NCBI RefSeq assembly: GCF_040958095.1
Contig: NC_091165.1
Span: 31,084,186-31,148,185, forward strand
Reading direction: 5' to 3'
Source: Procambarus clarkii
Taxonomy: Eukaryota > Arthropoda > Malacostraca > Decapoda > Cambaridae
Length of the DNA stretch: 64,000 nucleotides
Of the stretch, positions 35,113 to 47,228 are shown in pieces. Within the stretch, counting starts at the first letter, position 1, and each line of letters opens with the position of its first letter. The notes under the pieces were generated by a model. That model was not told where the DNA came from. It made no database searches and worked only from the letters and a program-made list of their open reading frames with translations. The translations under genes were made by a program, and so were the position numbers.

Positions 35113-35195
35113 AGTAAGTAAGTAATTATCAAAAGAAGGCACCAAACCGGGAAGGCTATGTAGCACCATCAAATACGCAAAATAATCAGAGGGCG

Positions 35196-38100
35196 CTAAA
35201 TATCACCAAGGATGCCAATACGAGAACAAAAACGCATAAGGCGAACGATATCAAAAGTATCCGAGTCACCAAGAATTCTATCAAGGGACAGGTGACCGCG
35301 AGGGGCGGTCGGAAAGCAAGACACACGCTCGTCCTGGAAGTCAGGACATTCAAGAAGGACATGCACGACCGTAAGAGGGACAATGCAACTAGGACAATAA
35401 GGAGCAGGGCGGCGCTCCATCAAGTGACCATGGGTTAAGCGAGTATGGCCAATACGCAACCTCGCCAGAGCTGTTTCCCACCGCCGGTTACGGTGGAAGG
35501 AGGACGGCCACGAGGAAACACAACATTTAAGAGTACGTAGCTTGTTACCAGTAACAGACAACCAAGAAGCCTGCCAACGGGTAAGGACTGAGGAATGGAT
35601 AACCGGGTAAAAGTCGGAATACGGAATGCCTTTACGAGAGATGGGACAAGAGCGGACAGCTTCCTTAGCGGCAGCATCCGCACGCTCATTTAAAGACACA
35701 CCAATATGGTTGGGAACCCAACAAAACTCAACCGACTTAAATTTACTGTGAACGAGAAACAGCCAATGCTGGATCGCGACAACTACTGGATGAACCGGAT
35801 TAAAGGACCCGAGAGCCATGAGGGCACTACGAGAGTCAACAACAACCACAAAGGAAGACTGACAACGAGAAAGCAGGAGACGAAGAGCATAGAGAATAGC
35901 ATAAAGTTCCGCTGTAAAGATGCTAGTCTCCGGAGGCAAGCGACACATATAAGTGCGATCAGGAAAAACAACAGAGTAGCCAACACCGTCCGCTGACTTA
36001 GACCCATCGGTGAAGACAGAAACGGAGCGGGAGTGAGAAGAAAAGTGCTCGAGGAAAAGGCGTTTTAGAACCGTAGGAGGGGTAAAAGCTTTAGTGACAC
36101 GGGTCAAGGAAGTACAAAACCGCGGAAGAGGGACCCTCCACGGGGGCAAAGAAGGAACAACACGAGGAGAAACATCAGAAATACGAACGGAGAGAGAATC
36201 CTGTAGGCGAGATAACCGGACAGAAAGAGGGAGGTGGTGAAGAGGAACAGGAACCGCAGGAGGGGTAAAAGTTAAAGCACGACAGAGGCGAGAGGAAGGA
36301 TGTTGCAAGGACCGCGCAAGATAGCGAAGACAGTAGCGATCACGGTGGTCCTGGAGAGACAGGAAGCCAGTGTCAACATACAAGCTAAGGATGGGAGTCG
36401 AACGAAAGGCACCAGAACTGAGGCGCAACCCAGTATGGTGCAAAGCATCAAGACAGCGAAGAGTAGAAGGAGAAGCAGACGAGTAAGCAGGGCAACCATA
36501 ATTGAGCTTAGACAGGACGAGAGAGGAATGTAAAGCAAGGAGAGTGCGCCTATCTGCCCCCCAAGAAGTATGGGACAAGACCCGAAGGAGGGTAAGGGCC
36601 TTAGAGCACTCAACACGGAGGTAAGAGATATGGGGAGACCAAGACAAACGAGTGTCAAGGAATAACCCCAAAAGCTTCGCGGAATCTTTGTATTCAAGGG
36701 GATGACCATAAAGTGACAAAGAGGGACGAAGAACAACCCGTTTCCGCGTAAAAGTCATGGCACAAGTCTTAGAAGTAGAGAACTTGAAGCCATGACCTGT
36801 GGCCCAAGACGACACGGCATCAATCGCAAGTTGAAGCCGGCGTTGAAGGAGAGGCGAATCATCACCCTGACAACAAAGGGTAAGATCATCGACATAGAGA
36901 GCGGAGAAGACACCAGAAGGAAGAGAGGAAAGAAGACCATTGAGGGCAACAAGAAAAAGAGTAGTGCTCAGAACACTACCCTGGGGCACACCTTCGTATT
37001 GCTGAAAAGAGGGAGAGAGAGCGGTACCAAGGCGCACCCGAAAGGAACGACGAGAGAGGAAGCTGCGGAGAAAGAGAGGGAGATGACCACGAAGGCCAAA
37101 AGAATGAAGTTGAGATAGGATATGATAACGCCAAGTGGTGTCGTAAGCCTTTTCTAGGTCAAAAAAGACGGCAACAACGGAGGTCTTCGCAGCAAAAGCA
37201 GTACGAATATAGACCTCCAAGTTCACCAGGACATCTGTCGTGCTGCGGCACTTGCGGAAACCAAATTGAGAAGGGGAGAGGAGGTGATGGTGTTCCAGGA
37301 ACCACATCAGACGAACGTTAACCATACGTTCAAAGAGTTTGCAGACACAACTTGTGAGAGCAATAGGGCGAAAGTCCTTAGGGGAAGTACCCAGAGACCC
37401 CGGTTTGCGAACAGGGAGGACAACGGCTTCGAGCCAGTCCTCAGGGACTGACGACGACTCCCAGATCCGATTATACAGACTCAGTAAATACTGAGACGTG
37501 CTCGGAGGGAGATGGCGTAGCATCTCATAATGAATACCATCGGAGCCCGCCGCCGTAGAACCGCAGAGGGCCAGGGCAGAACGAAGTTCAGAGAGAGAGA
37601 AGGGATCATTATAGGGAAGCTGAAGATGAGTGCAGAAATCTAAAGAACGAGACTCAAGGACAGGTTTACGAAGAAGGAAAGATTGGGGAAGATGAAGACC
37701 AGAGCTAACAGAAGAAAAGTGGGAACCCAGTTCGGAAGCGACCTGCAACGGGTCCGCCACAAGAGTATCATGGAGGTGAAGGACCGGTGAAACATCGGGA
37801 ACGAACTTACCCGCTATCTTGCGGATACGCTTCCAGATCTGGGCCAGAGGGGTCTCGGACGTAATTGTTGAGACATAAGATGCCCAACATTCACGTTTAG
37901 CCGTACGGATGGTCCTACGGGCCACCGCACTCGCTTTCCGAAAGAAAAGAAAAGAATCGGTCGTCTGCCTACGGCGGTGCCTCTTCCAGGGTGCACGCTT
38001 ACAGCGGACAGCCCGAGCACAGTCCGCATTCCACCAGGGAACGCACTTCCGTGGACCCCGAGAGGAAGAGCGAGGAATAGAGCGGAGGGCAGCGTTGAAG

Positions 38101-38947
38101 ACAGTGTCATGAAAAAGGAGGAGAGCGCGAGAGAGAGGCAGAAGGGAGAGGTCAGAGAGAGCAGCACTGAGGGTAAATAGGGTCCAGTCTGCCTTAGCAA
38201 ACTGCCACCTAGGGAAAGAGAGGGAAGGGCGAAAAGAGAAAAAGGAAACAAGGATGGGGAAATGATCACTTCCATGGAGGTCATCAAGAACCTGCCACGT
38301 GAAATCTAAGTAAAGAGAAGAAAAGCAGAGAGAAAGATCAAGACAATAAAGGGTGCGAGTCCGAGAGTCCAAATGAGTGGGCTCACCAGAATTCAGAAGA
38401 GACAGGGAAGAAGAGAGGAGAAACGGCTCAAGGAGGCGACCCCGGGTATTCGTCAGAACGTCACCCCAAAGAGAATGACGACAACTGAAGTCACCCAGCA
38501 GGAGCACAGGCTCCGGCAAGGAGTCTAGGTGGTGTTTCAAATCAGGAAGAGAGAGCGGGACACTCGGGGGGAGATAAATGGAACAAACTGTGTACCATTT
38601 CCCCACAAAGAAACGAGCAGCAGAACAATGGAGAGGCGAAGGAAAAAGTAAAGGAACAAAGGGAACATCAGCCCGAATCAAGAGAGCAGAAGAATTAGAA
38701 GCCCCAGCAATGGCTGGGGGGGGGGGAGAGAGAAAGGAATAGCCACGAAACGACCAGGACGAGCACCAAGCATTGGCTCCTGGAGACAGACACAAAGGGG
38801 CGAAAACCGCGAAATCAGAAGTTGGAGTTCGAGGAAATTGGCGTAATAACCTCGAACGTTCCATTGAAGAATGGACAACGACGAGAAGAGAAAGGACAAA
38901 AACAGAAAACAAGGAAGAAACAAAGGCGAAAGAGCAACAGAGCACAT
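35196..38947 (-). pseudogene. LINE-A copy 2 ORF2: AP endonuclease, reverse transcriptase, RNase H
   Basis: Multifunctional retrotransposition enzyme. The natural start is the ATG at 38945-38947, inside a TAATG that overlaps the ORF1 stop; it leads to WNVRGYYANFLELQLL. One T is missing at about 38749 relative to copy 1, so the first ~65 codons lie in another frame from the remaining ~1190. In the main frame (numbered from the artefactual upstream start at 38981) the endonuclease motifs are GDFSCRHSLWG (about 163) and GSDHFPI (238). The RT spans about 505-760 with FFDLEKAYD, GVPQGSVL and active site YVDD (696). RNase H spans about 985-1110 with FTDGSK, TAELYAI, DSRSAL and ERAD. A CPSC..H..C zinc motif sits near 1196-1212. 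Noteworthy residues: GDFS in place of the usual GDFN, and YVDD where most LINEs have FADD or YADD. Confidence 0.9.
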
Positions 38948-38949
38948 TA
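38945..38949 (-). promoter_or_regulatory. TAATG stop-start overlap between ORF1 and ORF2
   Basis: TAA of ORF1 and ATG of ORF2 share bases. In Bombyx SART1 an overlapping UAAUG supports ORF2 translation by termination-reinitiation (established for that element), so the same mechanism is inferred here. Copy 1 has TAATA. Confidence 0.6.
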
Positions 38950-40891
38950 AAGAATATCAGGGTCGGGACCAGGGTCAGCAAAGTCAGGGTTAGGGGGCAT
39001 GGGTAAACTGAGCAAAGACGGAGGGAAGGAAACGGGAGAACAGATCAGAGGTGGGCGGGCAGGGTCCGGAGGAGGAGGAGGAGGAGGAGGAGGAGGAAGA
39101 GGAGGAGACAACGGAGAGGAGCAGTCAAGGACAGCAGCAGGAGGAGGGGGAGTAGAAAGAGGGGAGCGCACCCCAGCAAGAGCAGCAACCGAAAGGGAAG
39201 CAGGGGCCAAAGAAACCTCCATAGCAGGAACAGGGGGCGCAAGCACTGAAACGGGAGGGGAAGAAGCAACAGAGCCAGAAGGAGGAGCTGAGGAAGAAAG
39301 CGAAGCCTTCTTACCCGCCGGGGAAGAGGAAGGAGAGGAGCCAGGCTTACGCTTCTGACTTAAAGAGACCGGTGTCCCAGCAACTACGTACCGGGCAACG
39401 GATTCCAGTGTCTCAACAGGAGAAGCCGAACGAGAGCACACACGACGGCCGTTAGGAGAGCGATGGACATCCGCCCGCACCGACAGGCGGTGGGGAGAGC
39501 CGATAGATGGAGGAAGAGGATGGGAAGGAGGATCGGAGGGGGACGAGGAAGAAGACACAGAAGACACGACAGACCGGGTAGAAGGAAGGGGAACCCCAGA
39601 CAGAGGACCAGGAGGAGGATCCTTTGGGAGAGAACCCAAAGGAACAGAGGAGGGGGCAGTGGGCGCATCAGGGTCCAAGGCCCGGAAATGGTTGTGAGTC
39701 TGAGGAAGGCGGGAAGGACGAGGAGAGGAAGAGCGCAACACGCGAGCATAAGATATAGTAGCATAAGGCGGGAGCCGGCGAACCTGGCGCCTCGCCTCAG
39801 GAAAAGATAAACGCTCCCGGTGCTTCAGGTTGAGGACGGCTGCCTCAAGCTTGTAATGGACACACGCACGGGAGAAGGTAGGATGGGCCTCACCGCAGTT
39901 GAGGCAACGAGCCTGGGGAGAAGTGCACTCCGACTTAGAGTGACCTTCGCCACCACACAAAGGACAGAGAGAGACAGTCCCGGACGCAGCGGAGGGCACC
40001 ATGCCCAAACCTCCAGCACTTGTTGCAGAGCCGAGGAGAAGGAATGTACTCCTGGACAGAGCACCTGGCACCAGCAAGAATGACAGAGGGTGGAAGGGTC
40101 CTACCATCAAAGGTAATCTTCACAACCCGGAGGGGTTGACGGCGACTACCACGAGGGGGACGAGTAAACGTGTCCACCTGGAGAATAGAATGGCCCTGGG
40201 CAGCGAGGATATGTCGAATATCGTCGTGGCAGTCGCGCAGGTCCCGAACACCGGTCACAACATGGGGCGGGAGCAAAATAGTGCCAACACTGGCATTCAA
40301 CTGAGCGTTCTTCGAGACCCGAACAGGGGTCTCGCCAAGGCAGGATAAGGCAGCCAAGCGGGAAGCAGCATCCTGAGAAGGAGCAGCAACGACACGTGTA
40401 CCGAGACGAGTGGGGTTGAAAGTAATGGAGGCATCCACGGAATCAATGAGATGTCGATGGAGGGAGAAATCGTCAGGAGGCGCAGAATCAAGAGGGAGGA
40501 GATCAAAATATTTGGCCCACGAAGCGGGACCAAACAAGGCTTGATAGGTAGCAGAACTGGAAAGAATCGAGCGAGGGCGGCCGTGACGAGGACGGCGGTG
40601 AGAACCCCCAGAGAGAGAGGGGTTAAAAGGCGCAGTAGTTACAACTAGAGAAGGAGCCGCGCCAGGGGACGAGGTAGTCACCACTGGGGGCTTGGGGCTC
40701 GACCCAACCACAGAGGAGGGAGGGGAGCCAGGGGAAGGAGTCAGAGAGGCCAAAGGAGGAGCAAGGTCGGGGCCCAATGCAGCGGAGGCTACAGAGCCCG
40801 GTCTTCCAATACGGACCGATTCGGGGGCTTGGTCGCCCACCCCACGAGCCTGAGAAGGTAAGCCAGAAGCAGCCGAAACAGGGGTTATCAT
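38947..40891 (-). pseudogene. LINE-A copy 2 ORF1 (gag-like, zinc knuckles)
   Basis: Starts at the ATG at 40889-40891 and ends with TAA at 38947-38949. An N-terminal Pro/Ser-rich segment is followed by a conserved block (ALFGPASWAKYFDLLPL; TFTRPPRGSRRQPLRVVK). The knuckles are CNKCWRFGHGALRC, then after a one-base insertion near 39960-39985, CPLCGGEGHSKSEC and CLNCGEAHPTFSRAC, then a long Ser/Pro tail with a proline run near 39070. Copy 1 reads through the shift position without a break, which shows that the shift is a mutation in this copy. Confidence 0.85.
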
Positions 40892-41427
40892 CTTGACGAA
40901 AAGAAGAATTCATTCACGAATGTGCCCCCACACCCACCATGGAGCCACAATTAGAGGCAGGACACCCAACAAGAAGCAATCGCCGATCTTGTCAGGGCCT
41001 CCTAGGGGTGCGTCGTGAGTATACGCCCCACAAACGCCACCTTAAGAAACTGACAGTCCGTCGAGATCGGGTTCAGTGACGAAGTGGGGATTGACAATAA
41101 AAGGTTCCCCTCGCTCTCGACGTCGGGTACTGCAGTTTTACGGGTGCATGAGTATGCCTCCTCAAGCACCCGGGCGTCAAAATAGAAGAAGTCCAAGGGA
41201 AGAACCAGAAAGAGCAAAAGGTCGGCAGGAAACAGCAAGCAGATAGGAGAAGAGGGGGGAGAAAAACGAAACAGAAGGAAAAGGAAAAGGTGCCCAGCAG
41301 AATTGGAGAGGACGGCAGCAGGAGCACAAGGCTAGAAAAGGACAGAGGACTGTCCCAAGGAGCATCACACTCCGGCAGCCGCCCACGAAGCCCCCACACG
41401 GCGACAACGAGCTGAGCGGGGAGGGGG
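40892..41427 (-). other. LINE-A copy 2 5' leader
   Basis: Homologous to 3835-4368. No long frame. Its start at 41427 is directly next to the target-site duplication, so the element is not 5'-truncated. Confidence 0.7.
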
Positions 41428-41786
41428 AGTTGGTTCTGTAATCTGTTGATTGAGCGAGAATTTGTCACAGAATCTCAACAGTTCTCTGACCTGTGGTTGA
41501 TTATTTCCCTTGTGGTTCCCTGCTATGATATTTTTCTTTGCCATTCTCCATCTTAGACTCGATAAATTGTAATCTCCAAGGAAGATAATATCTGGAGCTG
41601 GGTTTGCTAGATTATCAAGGATATTCTCTATTTTGTGCATCTGCTCTATATTCCTCAACCATTGTATCTGGCAGTTTATATATTTGAATAATAATTAGGT
41701 TTATTTTTTCTACCTTAATTCTAAGTACCTCTACCACCTTATTAGTTGAGTTTAGTAGCTCTGTGCATACCAGGTCTTCATTAATC
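41428..41786 (-). pseudogene. LINE-C copy 3, right part (endonuclease)
   Basis: The minus strand encodes VCTELLNSTNKVVEVLRIKV, IIIQIYKLPDTMVEEY, DIIFLGDYNLSSLRWRM and ELLRFCDKFSLNQQITEPT: the APE endonuclease with its GDYN motif. It continues at 35112 after removal of LINE-A copy 2. Its 5' end meets satellite DNA at about 41787. One frame change lies near 41640. Confidence 0.8.
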
Positions 41787-41965
41787 TCTGCATGACAGTG
41801 TTCCCTCTGTGCACGACAGTGTTCCCTATCTGCATGACAATGTTCCCTCTCTGCATGACAGCATGCCATATCTGCATGTTAGAGTTCCTATTTGCATGAA
41901 TGTACTAATCTGCATTATGATGTACCCTTCTGCATGATAGTGTTCTTCCTCTGCATGAAAAAAAG
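41787..41965. repeat. Fragment of the 21-bp satellite, degenerate at right
   Basis: About eight units of tctgcatgacagtgttccct type, clear at 41787-41860 and degraded afterward. It continues on the far side of the DIRS element as gttccatctctgtatgaaag (47601-47620). Confidence 0.8.
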
Positions 41966-42421
41966 CAGCGTTGAATGTAATGAAACGCCATTTTCTGGGT
42001 GAGACCCGGAGGCTCCCCGGAGCTTTACCAGGCTGATATGCTAATGTCAGACTTTGGCATCAGTCATGTGTATGGAGTTCTAGGGCCTACCGGGGACCAC
42101 GGCCAGAACCTGGCCCCCTCAGAGAGGCAAGGGAAGCAATGGCTTATAGAAATCCCTGTGTGGTTGGAAGCATTCTATGTCTGCCATCGACCAGGTCAAG
42201 CATCCAGAAAGGTAAGCATTCCAAAACAAACCCCTATTCTGGTGAAAATTGCTACCTAAAGCCGAACTAGTGAATAGAACTCTTCAACAGAAAACAAGCA
42301 AAATAGTATGACGTCACACGTCCCCACGCCGCTGTCTGCGCAGCTCCCCTCTCCCCGGGACGGGGAAGGGGGAGCCCCAGACCTCCCACGCCGGCTATCC
42401 ACCCATCAGTTCTGAGGCTGG
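41966..42421. repeat. DIRS copy 1 inverted terminal repeat (3' side)
   Basis: Complementary to 47229-47604 over 'ctgccatcgaccaggtcaag', 'aaggtaagcattccaaaaca' and 'gctatccacccatcagttct'. It has about 70 extra bases (about 42085-42150) that the other ITR lacks. Confidence 0.85.
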
Positions 42422-42469
42422 ATGTCAAAACACGCGAAAAACCGCCGACCAGATGGAGGGAGGGTTGCC

Positions 42470-42556
42470 GGGGAGCCTCCGGGTCTCACCCAGAAAATGG
42501 CGTTTCATTACATTCAACGCTGGTTTTCTGGGGGGAGCCCCATCGGCTCCCCGGAG
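42470..42556. repeat. DIRS copy 1 internal complementary region
   Basis: The left half (42470-42522, through aaaatggcgtttcattacat and tcaacgct) is the exact complement of the outer end of the 3' ITR (41966-42018). The right half (42523-42556, ggttttctggggggagcccc) is complementary to the outer end of the 5' ITR near 47570-47600. It thus abuts the complements of both element ends, as the DIRS circle-closing model requires. Confidence 0.85.
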
Positions 42557-42559
42557 CTA

Positions 42560-43440
42560 ACTACCCACAGAGGAAGGTCAAAGGGACGGAACCGGGAGGC
42601 GGACACCACGCACCCCCCACCGAAGCGAGACAACCGGCAGCAAACGCCAACCAAATCCGCCACAGCCCCGAAAAGTCCTGGGAACAACACGAAAACAACG
42701 AGCAGCAAGGCCCCATATGAACACCAAAGATCCATGCCCGAAAGACCGCAAGGACACGTCGTCCAGACAGCAGCGAGAAGACAGCGAAGCCACGAATGCC
42801 ACGGGCATAAGGGAAGAACACAGGCAGCTTAGCCGCAAGAACACGGCTGACAACCCGTGACACCAACACCCGCCGGGAAGAACAGAACCGGATCAACGCA
42901 AAACGCGCTCCGGACACAGACGCCGTGGCACACAAACAACAGCGGAGGGCCGCCACTGAACACAAAACACGACACACCCCCGGCCTGACCAACGAAGCAC
43001 CAACAACCATGGACCCCTCCAGAATGCAGCAGCCCCACCCCGCGCCAGAAAAGATGGAGACTGCTGTCACGGAACAACCAAAACGCTAAAACCGAAGGAG
43101 CAAGAAAACTATGCGACCCGACCCCCAGAGGCAAATGCCAAAAGGAAAAGAGCCGACAAAAGTACAAACTGGAACCGAAGGGGCACAACTAACTGAGGAA
43201 AAGACAGAGCACGCTGACCAGAGACCAGGAAGGTGCAAGTGCCGCACAAACAGGCCGGAGGTGAAACGACGCACGAGACAGCTTATTAACGGTGCAGAAG
43301 CATCACCAAGACCGAAAGCAAGCCGAAGCGGCTCCGCCAGCGCCGCACGAAAAGAGGCGACAGTATGTGGCAAGACGACGGCCCCCAACCCCCACCAAAA
43401 AACCAAGCCGACGCTAACAAGAGTAACCACCTAAGAAGGG
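42560..43440 (-). pseudogene. DIRS copy 1 tyrosine recombinase remnant
   Basis: Minus strand: TVASFRAALAEPLRLAFG at about 43340, the catalytic-arginine box as FASGGRV near 43115 (in a shifted frame), a CSVAALRCCL block near 42940, and ARGIRGFAVF resembling the HxxR region near 42790. Copy 2 (59880-60850) has the same blocks in the same order. Several frame changes and stops are present, so the gene is inactive. Confidence 0.65.
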
Positions 43441-46400
43441 ACAGGAAAAGGAAGGACCGCCATAATACCCCATACTGCCACCAAAAGAAGTACGCAGGTG
43501 GGACACCTACCACCAACCGGAGGCGAGACCGCAAGGCAGAATGTAAGCAGCCCCGACAAGGCCCCTCCGAGCCCAGGAAAAGGCGGAGCCGCGGGAAGAT
43601 CTCGGGCGCGACCACCGAAACCCAAGCGGCACAAAGAGATGGAACGTCTGCCGAACAGAAAAACTCCCCAAAGCAAGCAAGCCCGCCAGGAGTTCAGAAA
43701 CGACGGGTCCGACGCGAGACATCACAAAACCCCAAAAAACCAAACGGAAGGGCAAGCTAGGAAACCAAAGAAGGCGAAAGAGCTGCCGCCAGAAACAGTA
43801 CCCGAACCAACGGGTACGAGCAACTGCAATAGACCGAGACAAAGAAGCACACCACAGGACACAGGCTGAAAAACGCCCAAGAAGCCAAGGAACACACGCA
43901 GAACACCCCTGCGGCAGAGGAGGAAACACGGGAACGCACAAGAAAATGAAACGGTGGAAACCGACCACGCCCCCCAACATAGCAGCAAGTGCATGCAAAA
44001 CCGACCAAAGGAGATGCCCGGAAAACAACTGGGGAGAGGCAGGATGAAAGAGCAGAAGCACAAAAAAAAAACAGGAAAACAACCAGGGGTGGACAATCAG
44101 GCAGGGACAGAAAAAAACCCACGCACATGAGAGGGCCAAACCAGGGACCCGAAGACCACGAAAAACAACAATCAAACCCCCATACGCAAACCCCAGGCAC
44201 TAAACAGCAGCAAAGTGCCACACCACAACCAGACACAGGAACAAGGACACGCCACCGCAAAACACAGTACCAATGCACACGTGCAGTAGCAGCAACAGGC
44301 ACCACCACAACATGTAACATGTAAATAGTAACTTGCTTCTGCAAAGGCAGAGAAAGGAGCAGGCAGACCCCAGACAGGGCCAACGGAGACACGACAGAAC
44401 CCAGCAGGCCCAGAAACCTGCACACCAGGCGACCGACGGCGGAGAAACCCTCTCGATACCTGCTGGATGGGGTACTGGGAGTTCATTTACACCCCAAGCC
44501 CGGCCCAAGGCCAGGCTAGACCGGCCAGAGGGTGGCCCACCAGGCAGCTGGCTGGAGCGGCCCGCAAGCCCACATACCCCCCACAACCAGGATGGGCCGG
44601 AACTTCTATTCGAAAACAAGCTAGTGTGCCCCGGAAGTCCACGGACGTACCAGCAATAAGGCGTATTTCGACCTGCAAGTATGTCGTGTAACAACCGCAG
44701 ACCTCTGATGGTTATACAGTGTTCCCCGATTGTGCCTATAGCACCACTGCACTCCACTGGTACTATCCCGCAAGTTCTACCAGATAGGCGGGACCCAAGA
44801 GCCAGAGCTCAAAACCTTGCAAGCACAGCCAGGAGCCTTACCAGGTGAGTACAGAACCAACACCACAACCCCTACACCTCATAACACTAAAAAGGTGGGT
44901 CCCCTGAATGACCCTAGCATGGGTTGGACATGCACATGAGTGGGACAGGAAGGGTTGAAAAAGGGACAGTCACTGGTGTGCGAACGGTCTCAGTCGTACA
45001 AAAATATACCTAAATAAAGACAGGTATATAAACACCGCATCCAGCGCCCTGCCAAAAGACGCCAGACCGCAGAAACTCACCTGGCGAACAGTGGCACGAA
45101 CGTGACATGACTCAACCGCGCCCAAAAGAACCTGGGAGCACCACCAGGTGAAGACGCCAGAGCCGGACCCGACCGGACCCACAGGAGAGCAGGGTAGAGG
45201 CGAAGGAGGCGGCCCACACTCATGACAGGGAAAACCTCAGCGTCCTCCCCACAACTGGAAACTAGGACATCCCCGGAGCGAAGGGGCACATACCGCAGCA
45301 AGGGAGAAGAACGAGAGGCGAAACACTTGAGCAAAAAAGACGCAAAACTCCAGCACAGAAACACACCGCCCAGACCAAAACAAACTCCACGGCGCATGCG
45401 CATGACACGCTGGCCGAACCACACAACACTCTCTGCGGGAAGGCGCCAACCAGGACTACTGCACTAGAAAAGTAGCCAAAAGAGGAAGCAGGAACAATAA
45501 AACCAGCCAACGAAGCGAAGACAAGATCCCAAAAAGGTACCCAACTGGGCCACCAGCAGCCCAACAAGGCTACAAGTAGCCCAACAGGGCTACAAGTAGC
45601 CCAACCGGCCCACAAGTAGCCCAACCGGGCCACAAGCAGCCCAAACCGGGCCACTGGCCACAAGCAGCCCAACCATTCTACAAGTAGCCCAAAACGGCGA
45701 CAAGGACGAGGAGCCAACAGACGTTCCAACAATGCAGGAAGTAGCGAAAACCTTCCCGAACCCTCGAGAACACAGAAGCCAAAACTAGTCCTAAAGGCAC
45801 ACACAGGCGCACCCGAGACCAGAAGTCACATAGAACCCCAAGAACGGGGAAACATGACGAAAACACCGTCCCAAAAAGGGGTGGGAGGAAACATCCAAAA
45901 AACCACGGGGTCCTACGAGGCCAAGGTCCCCCCCAAGTCAGCCCCTCCCCAGCCCCGGGAACATACACGACAGGCCCCGGGGCCGAGCCGCCCCCCCCCC
46001 AAAGCCCCGGCCGTACCAGAAAACCGGGGCAGCCACAAAGACACTAAGGAAGGGAGCCCACTGGCAGACTCTTACAACACAGCTGGAGGAACAGGCTCAA
46101 ATGCCCTGTCACTACCCCGGAAGGGGAATTCCTCCAAGACTGCCAGATTCTCAACACCATCAAACCCCGCCCCGAACCTACAGACGTTAATGAACCGGAT
46201 GCAGGCAGGAAGGGGAAATCCAGGGAAAAGACAAGGGGGCGTGGAAGGAACCGAAGCAACCAACACCCCCAAGTCCCAGCACGAACCAAAACGGGGCAGC
46301 CCCAGGGCTCCCGGGGAGTAAACCACGAGAGCGTTGCCACCACCAAGGCTCAAAGTGCAACGCCCCTGCTGCCCGCACCCGCTTAGTCAGCACAACTGGG

Positions 46401-47228
46401 TAACCGAGCCACAACGAGCAACCAAACTCGCAGGACTCCGGACCGAAGGTGTCACCGACACCACAGGCAGCAGACGGAGGCAAAACAGAGAGTCACCTCA
46501 GAGACAAAGGGTGAGAGCAACCCTCAAACTTGCTGGAAGCGAGGGGAGACTCTGGGGTCACATCCATCGGACCCACGCGCCCCCAGGGGTTTCCCAGGGT
46601 CCCGAGCGTTTACTGTAAGAGGACTCGCGCTCAGGTAATCCCAGGCAGGGTACTGCTAACCGGCACCCAAAGCTACCAAACAACTTTCTAAGAGCTGAAC
46701 CCCCGGGACGTGTACACTCACGGGGACCTAGCAGGGGGTACCACCAGAAAATACTCAGAACACAAGGGACACAAGGAGCAAAAATGAAGGCAGACCCCCC
46801 ACCAGGCAGATAAACAAAAAGAAAAAGAAAACCCCGCAAGAGGACAGCGTACCCAAGCGGAACAGAGCCAGCCGCCACGATTGGTCAAGACAAGCTGCAC
46901 AGTACCCTGCGCCCCACCAGTGCAAAACTGCCCCCTACTCTAAGGCGAACAAGGGAGGCAGAACACCCGAGCACACAAAGAGTGGCCGAAAACCAAGTAG
47001 CAAACAGTCTAGCAGGGGCAGGACCCAAGGAACTTGTGGAAGGTGGCCCCAAGCCCCAAGGGCAGTACTTAGTACTTACAGGGCACCTAGAGAAGGGAGC
47101 CCTAGGCGCATGCAGCCCGAGTACTGGAGAATCACTCCCGGCTCACGCACCACCTAGAAAACAGACACCACACTCTAGGTACAGTGCTGAAACAACCACT
47201 GGAGCCGGAACACATAACCGGTGCCTAT
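43441..47228. other. Interior of DIRS copy 1, no intact gene
   Basis: 43480-43600 matches DIRS copy 2 near 60860-61030 ('agaggcggagccgcggga'). The rest gives long minus-strand frames rich in Leu, Cys and Phe in several registers, with no RT or RNase H motif that I can recognise. A gag and RT would be expected here. Confidence 0.45.
45541..45693. repeat. 20-bp tandem repeat inside DIRS copy 1
   Basis: Unit of the type 'ctacaagtagcccaacaggg', about eight imperfect copies. The register is 19-21 bp, so it is not coding. Confidence 0.85.

Larger units (their letters stand above)
35113..41427 (-). mobile_element. LINE-A copy 2, full-length non-LTR retrotransposon (6.3 kb)
   Basis: Complete structure on the minus strand: 5' leader (41427-40892), ORF1, ORF2 and a 3' end in tandem TTAC repeats (35113-35125) with no long poly-A. 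It is bounded by 13-bp duplications. RNase H after the RT and a gag with three knuckles place it in the I/Jockey/R1/LOA supergroup; I cannot name the clade. It carries one frameshift in each ORF, so it is probably inactive but young. Confidence 0.9.

Noticed and set aside
38948..38981. ORF2 start at 38981 with a hydrophobic, signal-peptide-like N-terminus
   Set aside because: The frame upstream of about 38749 is not the coding frame. The conserved start WNVRGYYAN is in the frame beginning at the TAATG at 38945-38949.
42561..47228. Many 100-220 residue Leu/Phe/Cys-rich frames in DIRS copy 1, looking like membrane proteins
   Set aside because: They arise from pyrimidine-rich minus-strand composition; where family motifs exist they are short and in shifted frames.
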